DNA of 64,000 nt from Muraenolepis orangiensis (taxonomy: Eukaryota > Chordata > Actinopteri > Gadiformes > Muraenolepididae): NCBI GenBank assembly GCA_027704905.1, contig CM050999.1:9215086-9279085 (forward strand), in the 5' to 3' direction. The notes under the pieces are model-generated. The model did no database searches. It was not told the origin of the DNA and was given only the letters and a program-made list of their open reading frames with translations. Made by a program: the position numbers and the translations under genes. Positions 36,665-58,985 of this stretch are shown piece after piece (the stretch's first letter is position 1; the number at the start of each line of letters is the position of its first letter).

Positions 36665-45694
<9,030 letters not shown>

Positions 45695-48660
45695 CCCACG
45701 ACGACGACAGCAGACCCCACCCCTACCCCACTCACCCACGACTACAAACAAACTAACTAACAAACTGCTTAGTCACTCATTTGTGTCGGTGTAACCCCGC
45801 CCCGTTTACCCTTCCTCTCGGAGAACGAGATTGACAGAAAGAGAGGGGGAGATAAACTCCCTCACAGAACAATGTGTGAGGAAGTGTTCACTCGTCTTCA
45901 GAAGGAGGACACTCACCCTTCATCTTACTGACATCAGTTGGCTGGTTTATAAAGGGCTGATATGAGGTCTATGAGGTGGACCCACCAAACGTCTTGTTGC
46001 TTTTGAAATCTTTCTCATTTTATCGTCCTCCGCAACCCCTCTCTGGGGCACTGTACAACAAAGTTCATTTAATTTCAAAACCCTTGGGCAGAAGTCAATT
46101 AAATAAACTCCTGATACTAATAAAAGTAAATAATCTCATCACTTACTAGCTCGGCAAACCAAACGTGCGATTACTTTTGATTGATTTGGCTTCGGGGGGG
46201 CTTTTCAGAAGGTTTTGGGGTTATTTTGGTTGTTTTTCATCCGTGTTGTTCAGTAACTGGGATGGCCGTGTCAGTCAGTCGGTGGTCGGGGGGGGAACCA
46301 CGGGTGTCTGCTACAGGGCTACCGGCCCTGCTGTCCGGCCCCCTAACTGCTTTTGCAGAGAAATAGCCCAATGGATGTAGTAGGGTTGTGTGCTCACGAG
46401 TCTCACAGTATTCAACACAAGGCGACTTCGGGGGTGTGTGTGTGTGTGTGTGGTCGGTCGTTCAGTCGCCTGGTTCGTCACTCAAGGGAGCCTTTATCGA
46501 TTGTCCGATACAGCGCTAAGCGAAACCCATCGACCCCAAGCTCGCCCCCCCCCCCCCCCCCCTTTTTAAGATGTGCCAATTCTCGCTGACTGGTTGGGAC
46601 GAGTGGATATGTCCCCTTCGCTTACCTACATAGGTAAAATAAACAGGTGAGAGAGAGAGAGAGAGAGAAGCAGTGATGGGCGGTACCGCTCGTCGGATCT
46701 AGATCGAAGTATCTGGTATATTTCCGATATATTTCAGGCGGTGGCGTTCAGACCTGACCTGTTGACCTGCAGTGGGGGAGTCCTTAAGTAGAGCTAGTTT
46801 CATGGACGGTCTGTGATGAAACGCAGCACGTCCACCTACTAAGAAGGAAAAAATGGATAACCAATAATAAGCCATTCACTAAAACACAGAAGAACAATGA
46901 CCAATTTGTGAATCCTACAAAAAACTAAACAAAGACTAGCGACACAATGTTGATACTGTGAAGTAGTAACTCTAATGAAAGCTATGGGATGACATTGATT
47001 ATATATATTGATATGAAGAAGTATTTCTGCCGGTGGTGGGGGAGGTATGGTGGTTGTGACGTTAAGTTAAATGCATACGCCATTGTTCTCCCACCCCCCC
47101 CCCCCCCCCCGCACACACACACACACACACGTCATCTGCTTCCCGTCAAGCTGTCGTCTATATTTATGCACTTTTACTTTGCTTCTGGCCAATTCTATGT
47201 TCTCTACGTTTCATCTTATTGTTGATTTTTGTTGATTTTTCTTGTCTCTTTTGCAACCCCCAGGATGCTCTTACAGACGATCCCGGGTCAATCATCCCAT
47301 TTCCCCCCCTCTAAAGAGAGCGCGCGTGCATCTGTAGATGTACAGTATGTCGAAAGTATTCTTGAGTTTCTTCCACTGAGAAAACAATAAAAAATAAATC
47401 AAACTGCCAGCAGGTATTCAGAGCCCAGGTGCAAATGCTGCCCCCCAGCGGCCGCCTTTTACCTCGATTTTGGTGTCGCTGTAGACTGACCGTAGATTCC
47501 GTTCATGTGTGATTATTATTATTATTTTTTGTTTGCGCCTCCCCGCAAGCGAAATGCTGCGTAACATTTAGCTTGGCACTTGCTAAGCTTTTGCTAAATT
47601 GACCCCGTGACGTCATGGGTTGAGTTAGTGACAACACACTTCCTTCAGTCCTGTGTTCTGTGCGTACCCTTGTTTCGAAGCACTGGGACATTCCGAATTT
47701 TAGCGCCCCCTATCGGCGAAGTGGTGCCAACGTTTGAAATATTTTGACCAATCGGGCTGAGCTGTAGCCACGTAAGCAATCACACATTATAATTCATTAA
47801 CCATACAATAACAATGTCTAATAATGGCTGCATTTCAAAGCGCAAAGAAAGTGTCTGTGTGTGTTCCACAACTGAGGCTGAACACTTATCTTTGTGTGTG
47901 TTGTGATTGCTACCCTCCATGTGCCGTGGAGATGCCCTGTCATGTGACCTTTGACCTTTGACCTGATCCTTTAACACTTGACAAACAGGCCTCTCCTGCC
48001 TGCATGAGGTCATCACTAATACCCTCCTTGGGAAACCACAACCAATGACTAAAGGCTGCATCTCTTATTATTATTATTATTATTTTGCAGTTTACTCAAG
48101 CCACTTAATTTGCCCCATGGCCGTCAGAAGGATGTTAATATGCTGCACTTGGTGGCGTCTCACCTGAAGATACACCAGTACTGACTAAACGAGTGTTTGT
48201 GTCTGCTTCAGCAAAGGAGACTTTCTTTCAATGTATGTGGAAACGACAGATTTTACTGCTAAATATGGACATTTTCCACATACGTGAAGGGTGCGTGGGC
48301 AATGTTAACCACTCCAATGTGTACACACACTAACACACACACACGTGGTGACGTCTGTGTTAGTGGTGTGTTGTCTCTAGGGAGAAGTAGCCCCTCCTCT
48401 TGCGTCTAAACTGGGTCGGCGTCATAATGTGTGTGTGTGTGTGTGTTCCGTCATCTCGGTTTCAGTGTGTTCGATAACTGATTGTAGTGATTGCCACAAG
48501 CAGTGTTTTTATTTGAATAAAAGCCCAGGTCATTGGATGTGTAAGTGTGACTCTGTCTATGCATTCTCCCATGTCTGTTTTTATCAAACCAATCCAATAA
48601 AATGCAAAAACTGCAACTTATATCTGTTGTTCTTTTTTCCTGTTTTTTTGTGACTGTTGT
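45695..48660 (+). other. Probable slc25a36 3' UTR with polyadenylation signals
   Basis: No coding sequence is seen downstream of the stop. AATAAA occurs in several places; the most convincing pair is 48516-48521 and 48596-48601, the latter followed by a T/GT-rich stretch such as a downstream element would supply. Homopolymer C tracts lie at 46545-46562 and about 47092-47110. The human gene has a long 3' UTR, which fits, but earlier ends (near 46100 or 47390) are possible. Confidence 0.4.
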
Positions 48661-49663
48661 AATATTAAGTATGGCCACCAGATGGCACTGAGGTTTTTGA
48701 ACAATATTGAAATGGATCGTAGCGATGGCCCTCCTGGTAAAGACTAGAGTAGCAAAGTAGCAAGTAGCCAGGTAACCTTTGACTTATCATCTGAGTGTAG
48801 TCTGTTGGATATGCCACAGCCATCCATTGTTCGTAGACGAGCATGACTGCCTCACTAATCACCAGGAGTCCATTTAGATTTAGTTTTTTCTCAGGACCGA
48901 TTGGATTCGGGGGAATCCATCTTGCCTGTCAAGGTGTGTTTTTTAGGGTTGCTCTTGCTCTCTGCTGCTCTCTCTCTCTCTCTCTCTCGCTCTTTTTTTC
49001 ACGCTTATTTCCGAGAACTAAATGATCAACAAAATGCTCGCTGAGGTCACAAATCTTCCAGTTCCCCTCTTGGCTTGGCTAAATGATGAGTTACTCATTT
49101 GCATTGCCAGCTAAACCACTTCCCTTCTTTCCTCTCACGATGTCACGCTGGCCAGTGAGCTGGTCTGTATCTCCAAAACGCTTCAGAAGCCGTTTAGAAC
49201 CAGAAGTCTTAGTTAACTACACTTAAGAACTCAGAACCACAGATAGACACAGACACAGACCGGGCCTTGTAGGCACTACAGGAGCAGTGGGCCCAACCGG
49301 CCTGCATCATCTTCCCACACTCTGACGCCCACGCTAGCCCGGGTTCCGACCTGAACCAGTAATTTGAAGACACGTAAGCCGAGTGGCATCTGGTATCATC
49401 TGGATACTGGTTCTTCCAGGTGAGTCACAGGCTGGCGACTGTCTGAGGCACTAGAGGCTCTTCTTCTAAAAGCTGGCGGAGGGCCAGCCAGATCGGCATG
49501 AGGGCTGCCTGCTGTCACTATAGCAGCCGCTTGGTGGTGGGCCAATTTCTGAAAATGCATTTTAAGAATCATAATAACATTCAGGGTGTCCTCCCCTCAG
49601 GGAAGACCATGTGTGTGTCCCCCCCCCCCCTGCTTAGTGTATGGAGTATGGACATTATACACA
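48661..49663. other. Intergenic sequence, nothing recognised
   Basis: Single-copy looking sequence with a short (CT)n at 48971-48988. No exon seen. Confidence 0.5.
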
Positions 49664-50203
<540 letters not shown>

Positions 50204-51164
50204 ATGTAGAAAGAGGAAGTTCATCTCTGTATTCATATCAATGTGGTGATATATCAGTATCTATACTGTATATCAATATGGGGATATGAAGGGGAATCTG
50301 GTTGCGGCTGTGTGTGTGTGTTTGACACCTGGTGTATACATATTTGTACATATGTAAATTCAAAGCCTATAGAGATAATCCCAAAGTGATGAGAGTGTGA
50401 GAGCATGTCTCTGTTTTAGGAAGTGAGGTCCAAGAGATAACAGACAGCATAGAGATCTGTAATCTAGAATGATTAGTTATTGAGGCGGTAGTATATAACG
50501 CTGTGAGGAGACGATGGCTGGGAACGTCATGAGTCAGGACAGATGTTTCACTGTGTTCTGGTTGATTGTGGCGCTAATGGACAGATTCAATTCCACAGAA
50601 TGTCCCATCTGAGACCCATAAAGTATATATTTTCAGAGTTCACAGACAGACAGACAGACAGGTCTATACATTTCTAAATAGCTGGACAACGTGGACTATT
50701 GTGAATTAATTTCTTAAACATATATTACATTGTATAAATACATAAATACATATAAATACATTGCAGCATAATATGCTGCAATGCACACACACGTGCGCAC
50801 GCATGCCCACACACACACACACGCACGCACGCCCTCACACACGCACGCACGCACGCACCTGCACACACACACATAAGCGGCGGTCAGCAAGAGAATGGAC
50901 ATTATGCTTGACTCATGAATGATCTGTCTGAAGTGATCCATACACATGTTTTACACATGGAAACATCACATCTTCACAATGAGATCAGGCCTTATTGGCT
51001 CGTATAGCAAACAGCTGTATTGATCAAGTGTGATCAATATAAAGACCGCTGTGCTGTAACCTTCTTCCATCGCAAGGTGGAGACACGATGGCGGCTGTGA
51101 AGGCATTCCTATCACGCTAATTAAACCCATTTTCTGCGTCTTCACCCGAGAGAGGTCGAAAGGG

Positions 51165-51718
51165 GGAGGGCCGTCCTTAAAGGAGACGTCCAGCGACCTT
51201 TCTTACCCTTACTCTTCCTCACCCCTATCCCGCTGACGAAGAGGAGGGGGGGGGGGGGGGGGTCAGTCCTTAAAGAAGGAAGGAGGAGCCGTCCGCTGGC
51301 CTCCTGACCTCATTCCCCTCACCCCTCCCCTCCCCATCCCTCTGACGAAGAGGAGGAGGGCATACCTTAATGGAGGAAGGCATCCTGGCAGCCTCCTCAC
51401 CTTATTCCCTCACCCGTTCCTCACCCCTCCCCCTTCTTCCCTCTGACGAAGAGGAGGGCAGTCCTTAAAGGAGACGTCCAGCAACCTTTCTCACCCTTAC
51501 TCTTCCTCACCCCTACCCCACTGACGAAGAGGAGGGGGGGGGCAGTCCTTAAAGGAGGAAGGAGGAAGGAGGAGGAGGCGTCCGGTGGCCTCACCTTATT
51601 CCCTCACCCCTCCCCATCCCTCTGACGAAGAGGGGGGCAGTCCTTAAAGGAGGAAGGAGGAAGGAGGAGGAGGAGGCGTCCGGTGGCCTCCTCACCTTAT
51701 TCCCTCACCATCCCTCCC
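51165..51718 (+). repeat. Minisatellite of ~90-110 bp beside the CpG island
   Basis: Five units contain CTGACGAAGAGGAGGG, GCAGTCCTTAAAGGAGGAAG and CTCACCTTATTCCCTCACCC in the same order, with internal length variation and a G18 run at 51247-51262. Confidence 0.85.
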
Positions 51719-51719
51719 T

Positions 51720-52080
51720 CCCTCTGACGTGCGGCGCGGCCAATCAGCGAGGCGCGGCGAGGCGGCGAGGCGCGGCGCGGCGAAGCAGTAGAACCAAGAA
51801 GCGCGAGGAACAAACAAAGGAGCCGCCGCCACACGTTTGCGCGTGAGTCGGTCCTTTCTTTCTCGCCCATAGAAGTCATTGACTCGCGTAGTGACTCGCG
51901 GTTTCACGGGAGGAACGGAACGGAGAACGAGGAACGGAACGCGGCGAGGCGACATTATCACACACACACTCAGGAGAAGTGGAGAAGGAGAGGAAACTTG
52001 GCGTCGTGATGTTTGTCCTCTCTGGGCTGAAGGCGTCGTAGTGTTTGTGTTTCTTCTCACACACCGCAACGTAAGTCAAA
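51720..52080 (+). promoter_or_regulatory. CpG-island-like promoter with putative first exon donor
   Basis: A dense GC/CpG block carries TGACGTGC, a CCAAT box (GGCCAATCAGCGAG, near 51739) and repeated GGCGCGGCG, followed by purine-rich 5' UTR-like sequence and a consensus-like donor AAC|GTAAGT at about 52070. It probably starts a plus-strand gene whose coding exons lie outside the window. Spsb4 is a candidate from remembered human linkage only; no sequence here identifies it. Confidence 0.4.
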
Positions 52081-52659
52081 TGTATTGTTTGGGGGGGTTT
52101 CGAACTACCGACCTGTCTGTGGTGTGGGGTTTTTAACCGACGGGACTTTTGATTGGTGTGTGTGTGTAAGCGGGACAACTTTTTTTTTCTGTGCGCAACT
52201 TTCGGTGTGTGTGTGTGTGTGTGTGTGTGTGTTCGCTCTTTTCCGCGCGAATAGCAACTGTTACTGTTGCAAGTATGACATTGGTTAACGCATTTCCTCA
52301 GGTGTGTGTGTGTGTTCTTGGTAGTATCTTTCTACCATTCTCAGCACTCAAGAGGCTTATCCGAGAGTCAACGTTGAGGGTTCGAGTCCTGCAGAGCCCC
52401 TCCCCACGGCAGAGTAGGAGTAGATAGGGCTGTTTGTTTGGTTCTGACCCCCCCCCCCCCCGTCACGTACAGGTGAGCAAACACAACCCCGAGATATGAG
52501 ATAGGACGTCCCGACCCCGTCCCCCGGGGAGACTGGGGTCTGGGGGGTTCAGGTTTGAGTCCTTTTTTGTTTGTGTGTGTGTGTGTGTGTTTGGGTCAGT
52601 CCTGGTGGGATAGTAATTAGGAGAGCCAATGGCCAAGTTGAGTCTTTAATCACTATTAC

Positions 52660-52745
52660 TAGCTTTAATCAAGTTGATGGTTGTAGTTGGGAGGGCATTG
52701 CACCCCCACCCACCCACCCAATGCCCTCCCAACTACTACCACCAT
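52660..52745. repeat. Hairpin with 18-bp perfect stem
   Basis: GTAGTTGGGAGGGCATTG (52683-52700) pairs exactly with CAATGCCCTCCCAACTAC (52719-52736) across an 18-nt C-rich loop. The stem extends outward (GATGGT) with a 3-nt bulge. Confidence 0.9.
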
Positions 52746-53099
52746 CTGGGAATTAACCCTATGACCTCTGCCACCTGGGTGGGTGTCCTGGTCCTGGTGT
52801 GAGAATCAGGTTGATACAACAACAAACTGTGGATAGGTGACTGTCTGTCTGTTTTTGGACACACGTCACGCATAATAATGGAACTACGCGTGTAGCTTTT
52901 AGGCGACGCACACTGAAGAGAGTCTCGTCTAAACATGACACCAGGAAACGAAAGAAGCCTTTAAGACTTTGACTCCTTAAACCTCTTCTTCTGAAGATTG
53001 ACTTCACTATTTGGCATTTACTCCATCCATCGTCTAACGGCGATGCCTGGGGGATCCCGAGGCGTTCCCCCAGGCCGGCGTGGAGATGGTGTTTTGGAT

Positions 53100-53640
53100 G
53101 TTCTTTTGCTGTATAATCTAGGCACTCAACTAATTGTACTTTTAACCTGACCACTGGTTCTGCCCTCGGGAGTCTTGTTGGGAAGGAAATGCACTCATGA
53201 TTTCTGGTGACAAGTAGTTCTCTTGCCTACCATTATACATTACATGACATTACATGACATTACAGTCATTTAGCAGACGCTTTTATCCAAAGAGACTTAC
53301 AATAGTGTGTTTCAACAAACAAAGGAAGGTAAGGGAACAGCTTGTCACCAGAAGTCAAAAGTGTATTTCATTCCCAACAAGTCTCCAAGAACTGAGCCAG
53401 TGCTCAGGTAGAAGTACAATAAGTTCAGGTAACAGTACAATAAGGTAAAAGTACAATAAGTTGACAAACAATATATAGAACAATATCTACCTAACAATCC
53501 ACCTAGTAGCTAGTAAAAAGGGATGAGGATGCGCTAGGAGGAAGGATCCGGGTAGTATTTCCTGAAGAGATGAGTTTTCAGCCTGTGGCAGAATACAGTA
53601 TATTGGAAGGCACTTTGGACAAAAGCGTCTGCTAAATGTA
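53100..53640. mobile_element. Inverted pair of UnaL2-tail retroposons
   Basis: 53100-53240 is a plus copy of the retroposon body (TTGTACTTTTAACCTGACCA). From 53240 a minus copy begins with ACATTACAGTCATTTAGCAG and its body follows in reverse complement. A plus tail fragment (GACAAAAGCGTCTGCTAAAT) sits at 53618-53638. Confidence 0.6.
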
Positions 53641-54204
53641 ATGATTTTGAGTGTCATTCTTGTGTCTTGCAGAAGCGTCACTGAGAGTAGTCGCTTAGTA
53701 TTTTGGTATGACTATGTGAGTGGTTTTCATCTTAAGGGCCCCTTTCACAGTTCACATCTCGGGGAAACTTTAAACCTTCGACACGACATGCTTGAATTCG
53801 TCCATGTTTTATTGATTCTCCTGCCGGTTGCCCTTGACCCGGGACATGGGACCCGACTGGGGGTTAAACTCCCCCAAGGAGATCGATAAAACCACTACGA
53901 CAACATTGACTACGTCAATGTTGTCCCAAAAAAAGCCCTTTTTGCAGGGAGTTCCTGGTGGGGTTTAAAGCACTTGGGAGCGTACTTCCTGTTTTGTGTC
54001 TGTATGCGGTGGTATATTTATACACATTTCGGGCTGAGAAAAGGCTTCCGATCTGCTGGGAGTATCCGGTGTCTCCCAGCAGGACACCTGCTCGAGGCAA
54101 CACAGATGCTTTGATCTGTCTTGTCTTTCACTCACATTTGCATACATTGTGCCCTTTATTTTACACCTGGCACAGGCCCGCCATTGTAAACCCGATTCGT
54201 TTCA

Positions 54205-54665
54205 TTACGTTGCAGTCATTTAGCAGACACTTTTATCCAAAGAGACTTACAATAGTGCGTTCAACAAAGAACAACTCGCTGCATTTAATTCCTAACAAGT
54301 CTCCAAGAACTTAAGAACTAGTGCTCAGGTAAAAGTACAATTAGTTCAGGTAAAGGTACAATAAGTTGGCAAACGATAGAACAATATCTTACTAACAAAC
54401 AATCTCCATAATAATCTACTTTATTATGTAATTTATTTATTAGTAAGATGCTAGTAAAACGTGATGAGAGGATGTGCTCGGAGGAAGGATCCGGGAGGTG
54501 AGGAGAGGTTTTCAGCCTGCGGTGGAAGATAGGCAGTGACTCTGCACTCCTGACATCCGTGGGGAGTTCATGCCACCACTTTGGGGCCACAGGACGGAGA
54601 GGAGTTGTGACGTGAGGTCAAGAGCCGCAAAGTGGACAGGTGGCAGGGATGTAGGGCTTTAAGAT
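54205..54665 (-). mobile_element. UnaL2-tail retroposon, longer minus copy
   Basis: It begins AGTCATTTAGCAGACACTTT, then the reverse-complement body (AACAAGTCTCCAAGAACTTA), and extends into the CTGACATCCGTGGGGAGTTC block also present at 20630. The family is thus longer than its commonest truncated copies. Confidence 0.6.
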
Positions 54666-55187
54666 TCGTAGTTCTTTCGTTTAAGTTACCCTAACGCACG
54701 GCTATCCGGAGCTCACTGGATGTTGTTGTTGTTCTGTGATGGTTGTGCCTCCTTTTCCACCTGGGCTGGCATGCACAGGCATTGCTTCTCATCCTACCTC
54801 ATGGCCTGCCAGGTGCAGGAGCGCTGTGTTTACATTAATGATTCAAGCTTCCACCCACAGACGGGAAACACTTTAAGCGGATGACTACTACTTGTTAATA
54901 TTAGCACTGTAAATACAAAAAGGTCCACCTGAAGCCCGCAGTCTGAAGCACCCTGGGGTGATTCTCAGTGCTTTACCCTGTAATCTCCGGTCTCTGAAGG
55001 ATCGACCTCTAGTGTTATTATGTGATGATGGCTTTCGTTCCGGCATTTGTTACCGTTGGAACATCTTGAGAAAGGAGGGTTTATTTTTTCTTTGGTAGTG
55101 TGTTTATAGGCGGATGCAGTCGTACCACGACATGTGCAATTCTGATTGTTTTTGATAGATGACTAGATGCCACCACACAGTCCTTCA

Positions 55188-55401
<214 letters not shown>

Positions 55402-55886
55402 ACAGTGCTTCACGCTGTCACGTAATGATTGGTTGAGGCCATGATCCAGATTTCACTCCCGTCCCCTCCTTCCCTTCCTTAACTGTCTCAACAGGCAATC
55501 ACAGTGCAGTCAGTCACACAAGATCTCACTTGAACACCTGGAAAAACCGGAACCCGGTGATCCACTCAGACCCAGAGCACACCCAGACTCATCACCCCCC
55601 CCCCCCCCACACACACACCACTCAGAGACATAATGCTAGTAATAATATTAATCAATTAAACTTTCAGCGCACCTTTTCGAGGACACTCGGTCACCAAAGG
55701 ACGAATACGGCAAAAACACACCAGCCAAGATGGGGGAGGTTTAAGAGCAGGAGGAGAGATGTGGTCTTGAGGGCCGGATTGGAACGTTGCGAGGGACTCT
55801 GGGTCTTTGGGTGGTGTGGGGGGGTGGTGTAGTTCCACAGGCTGGGAGCTGTCCTAGACCTTGAGCACGACTTTGCGGTGTCATCA

Positions 55887-55887
<1 letters not shown>

Positions 55888-55959
<72 letters not shown>
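55888..55959 (+). repeat. (CA)36 microsatellite
   Basis: Perfect CA repeat. Confidence 0.93.
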
Positions 55960-55962
<3 letters not shown>

Positions 55963-56407
55963 GGCCCGGGGTTGAAGGAGCGGCTCCAGCCCAGAGGACC
56001 TCCCGTGTTCCCGTGTACCGCGCTGTCAAATGTCACCCGTATTTCTGGGGGAGATTTTAGGAGGAATGGCACCGGCTCTCCCTGTTCACCTCCTCTCCCT
56101 CTTCTTCCTCCTCCTCCTCCTCCTGCTTTGTCAAGCAGCAATCAGACCTGTGTGTGTCACATAAGCACATAATGACGCTGCTTGTGCTTCTCTCGTTCTT
56201 CTCTTTTGATCTCTCTCTCTTATATATCTCCACCACTTCTCTCATTCTTGTGTGCCAGTAGTCTCTTCTCATCAGCAGCCATTGATCTGGTGGCGTCGTA
56301 TGGATATGGCTTTAGTCAGAAAGACAAGCCAGTCATTATTATGAAGTGCGGCGGCAGCAACACACAACGCAGACCGGAAAACAACACGGTGTCTTCTTCT
56401 GTGGTTG

Positions 56408-56409
<2 letters not shown>

Positions 56410-56458
<49 letters not shown>
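56410..56458 (+). repeat. (CA)24 microsatellite
   Basis: Perfect CA repeat. Confidence 0.92.
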
Positions 56459-56460
<2 letters not shown>

Positions 56461-56849
56461 CCGCTCAGCAGGGAAAGCGCTGCACCGAGCCTGTGTGAGT
56501 GGTGGTGGTGACTCTGCTGACTCAGTACAGCGTGTTAATGTTGTGAAGAAGAAGTCCCGTTAAGTGCTCTTTCTGACAGAACGGGGGGTGGGGGGGGGGC
56601 ATGCCGGGACGCCGGGACGCCGGCCTGTGAGTGGTCGGTTTCCGGAAAGGGGCGGGCCCTGCCCCCCTGCCCTGCCCCTGACTGTAATGGAGCGAGAGGA
56701 TTACTTGAGCGGTAAAAGCTTTAAAGGGAGCAGCGCTCCCCTCTCCCCCGTGCCAAGCGTTCATCTCTGTAGTGATTTGTGAAGCTGGGGAAACACCGTC
56801 GCTTTTATTGGATGGAGCAAATTGGGGCTTGGTCTGTTCTTTTGCTATT

Positions 56850-56871
56850 CCCCCCCCCCCCCCCCCCCCCC
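56850..56871 (+). repeat. C22 homopolymer
   Basis: The longest of many C or G runs in the window (others near 41067, 43305, 46545, 47093, 51247, 57794). Confidence 0.9.
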
Positions 56872-57934
56872 TTGTCATCTAACATGGACCGGAGGTTGTG
56901 TTCACCCCTGTTTGCATGCTACTGAGTGCCCTGTAGCTACTGAGTGCCCTATAGTTAATCATTTTCATTTTGTGTTTCTGTTCCAATTAATACGTATCTG
57001 AAAGGTTTTAGAGTCTTGTCAGAACGTTGTCGAAAATCTGGCTTGTAGGTCAAACTCGGGGTTCACTCTAATACAGGTAATGTCTCACGTTAGTTAGTTA
57101 GTTATGGTTTTAATACACTTGTGAAATCACCTCAAATTTATTCTGCTCTGTGTGACGTTAGTCTTATGTTGTTTTTTTTACCAGACCGTTAGAGCGAGCT
57201 GATCTTATCTGCTGCTGTGGTTGTTCAGAGCAGAAGTCGCTCAGGCAAACTTTAGAATAAAGGGCTAAACAAACATCCTGCCAGTGTAAACATCCTCCAG
57301 GCAATTGTGTTATTTTCTATTTTCTGTTTTGCTCAAGTGCTTGTCAATGCCCCCAAAGTGGAAGTCTTACATGTGGCTTACTGGATGGTGGCCTTGTTGC
57401 AGCCAATGGTCGTTGGGAGGGTCAACTTATTCCGGGTTACAAATGTCGGCTGGTAGATTTGTCCACAAAATTCCAGATGTTTTTGGACCCCCGTTTTCCT
57501 GGTTTTTACACTACTTTTCAAATCATGTGGCTTGCTTGCTTGCTTGCTTGCGTGCAAGGACTAATATGCACAATAACATTGGCTCATCTTCTGGCAGTGT
57601 GTTCAATGAATATGTCAACTATATTAGTCAGTGGCCTCAGTATTGTGTGTGTGTGTCAGACCTAGTGATGGCTCTTTCCTCCCACACATTGTTGGTTGCT
57701 ATCCTGGTATGGAGCATGCATGATTATGTCGGGCACTCCCTCTATATTGTTCCTCTGGCTACTGCCACAAATCAGTGGAGCCACCTCCAGGGGGCGGGGG
57801 GGGGGGGGGGCGGAGCTAGCTAGCCTTATAGGAAGTGACCTCACCTGGCGGTCCGACCTCTGGCTGTGTTCCGTTACTCTTTAGTCTCTCTTTGTGGCGT
57901 TTCTATATGGACGTGCTGCGTGTCCCTTTACCAT

Positions 57935-58107
57935 GAGATTATATAGTGCTTTTACCCAAAGTGCTTTACAATTATTGCCTCACATGTTCACCCATCACTC
58001 ATACGTCGACGGCACGGTCAGCCATGCAAAGAGACAGCCAGCTAGAGCAGGAGCAGTCGGCGTTAGGGTGTCACCTCGACAATTGTCTAGGAGGAGCTAC
58101 TGCCGCC
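57935..58107 (-). mobile_element. SINE, minus
   Basis: ATATAGTGCTTTTACCCAAA / GTGCTTTACAATTATTGCCT tail, GTCAGCCATGCAAAGAGACA body and GAGGAGCTACTGCCGCCCC head, in reverse complement. Confidence 0.65.
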
Positions 58108-58721
58108 CCAGAATGGTGCAGGCTGCAACACGAGAACTGGCCCTGGGTCCTGCGTCGAAAGGGGACACCAGAACGACCAGAACTGAGTGGTAGTGGTGGT
58201 GGAAGGGGATCAATGTCGGTTAGTCAGGGAGGGGAGGGCGGAGGACAGCGCAGCCAGTGGTCCTAATTAGCTTCTTAGGCCCCCCCCCCCCGCTCCATCT
58301 CAGCTCTCTGCCATTCACTTAGGGTCTCTAACAACGGCCCCCAGCAGTCTGAACCTTTGCTCCGCTGTTGCCTTGTGTTTCTGACCAATGGCCATGGCTG
58401 ACACTGACCGTGAGGATGAACGTGGCGGGGGGGGTTTGCCTTCACTCGGTTTCCTCCGTATTGCTGAAAGTTAAATTCCTACTACTTGGGACGATGTGGT
58501 GTGTAACGTCTGTTCCCTTGTGTGCCCTTACACAGCTTTGTGTGGATTTGTGTTACATCCTAACTAGAGTGTGGCTGTTCATATTCATTTAATGCAGACT
58601 TAGTCTGATGGTTTGCTTGGCTTTTCCGTGCGTGCGTCGCACGGCTCTGCTCTGCTCTTTGTCTGCCGTTCCATCTCTCAGCTTTGTTTCTAAACCCAAT
58701 CTGCTGCGCAGTAGATGCCAC

Positions 58722-58985
58722 AGATATAGATAGATATATCTATATAGATAGATATCTAAATCTATATATCGTGACTAAAACTTGACAGAAGTACTGTGTA
58801 TTTAAAATTTGATTTAAACGTTGAGTGCAGGTAGAACCGTCTTAAGTTCAACCGTCAAAATTGTGCCACTGGCCGTAATGGCGCCTTTAAGACCAAGAAA
58901 CCACAGCGCTATAGATATATAGATATATAGATAGATATCTATAGCTATCTATAGCTATATCGATGTAGCTATAGATATAGAGAAT
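58722..58985 (+). repeat. GATA/TATC-rich palindromic blocks
   Basis: Two blocks (58722-58770 and 58910-58982) of AGATAGATATATCTATATAG-type sequence that is largely self-complementary. Confidence 0.8.

Noticed and set aside
57305..57823. 172-codon open frame on the plus strand
   Set aside because: No recognisable domain; it crosses a poly-G tract and codon use looks random. Probably a chance frame.
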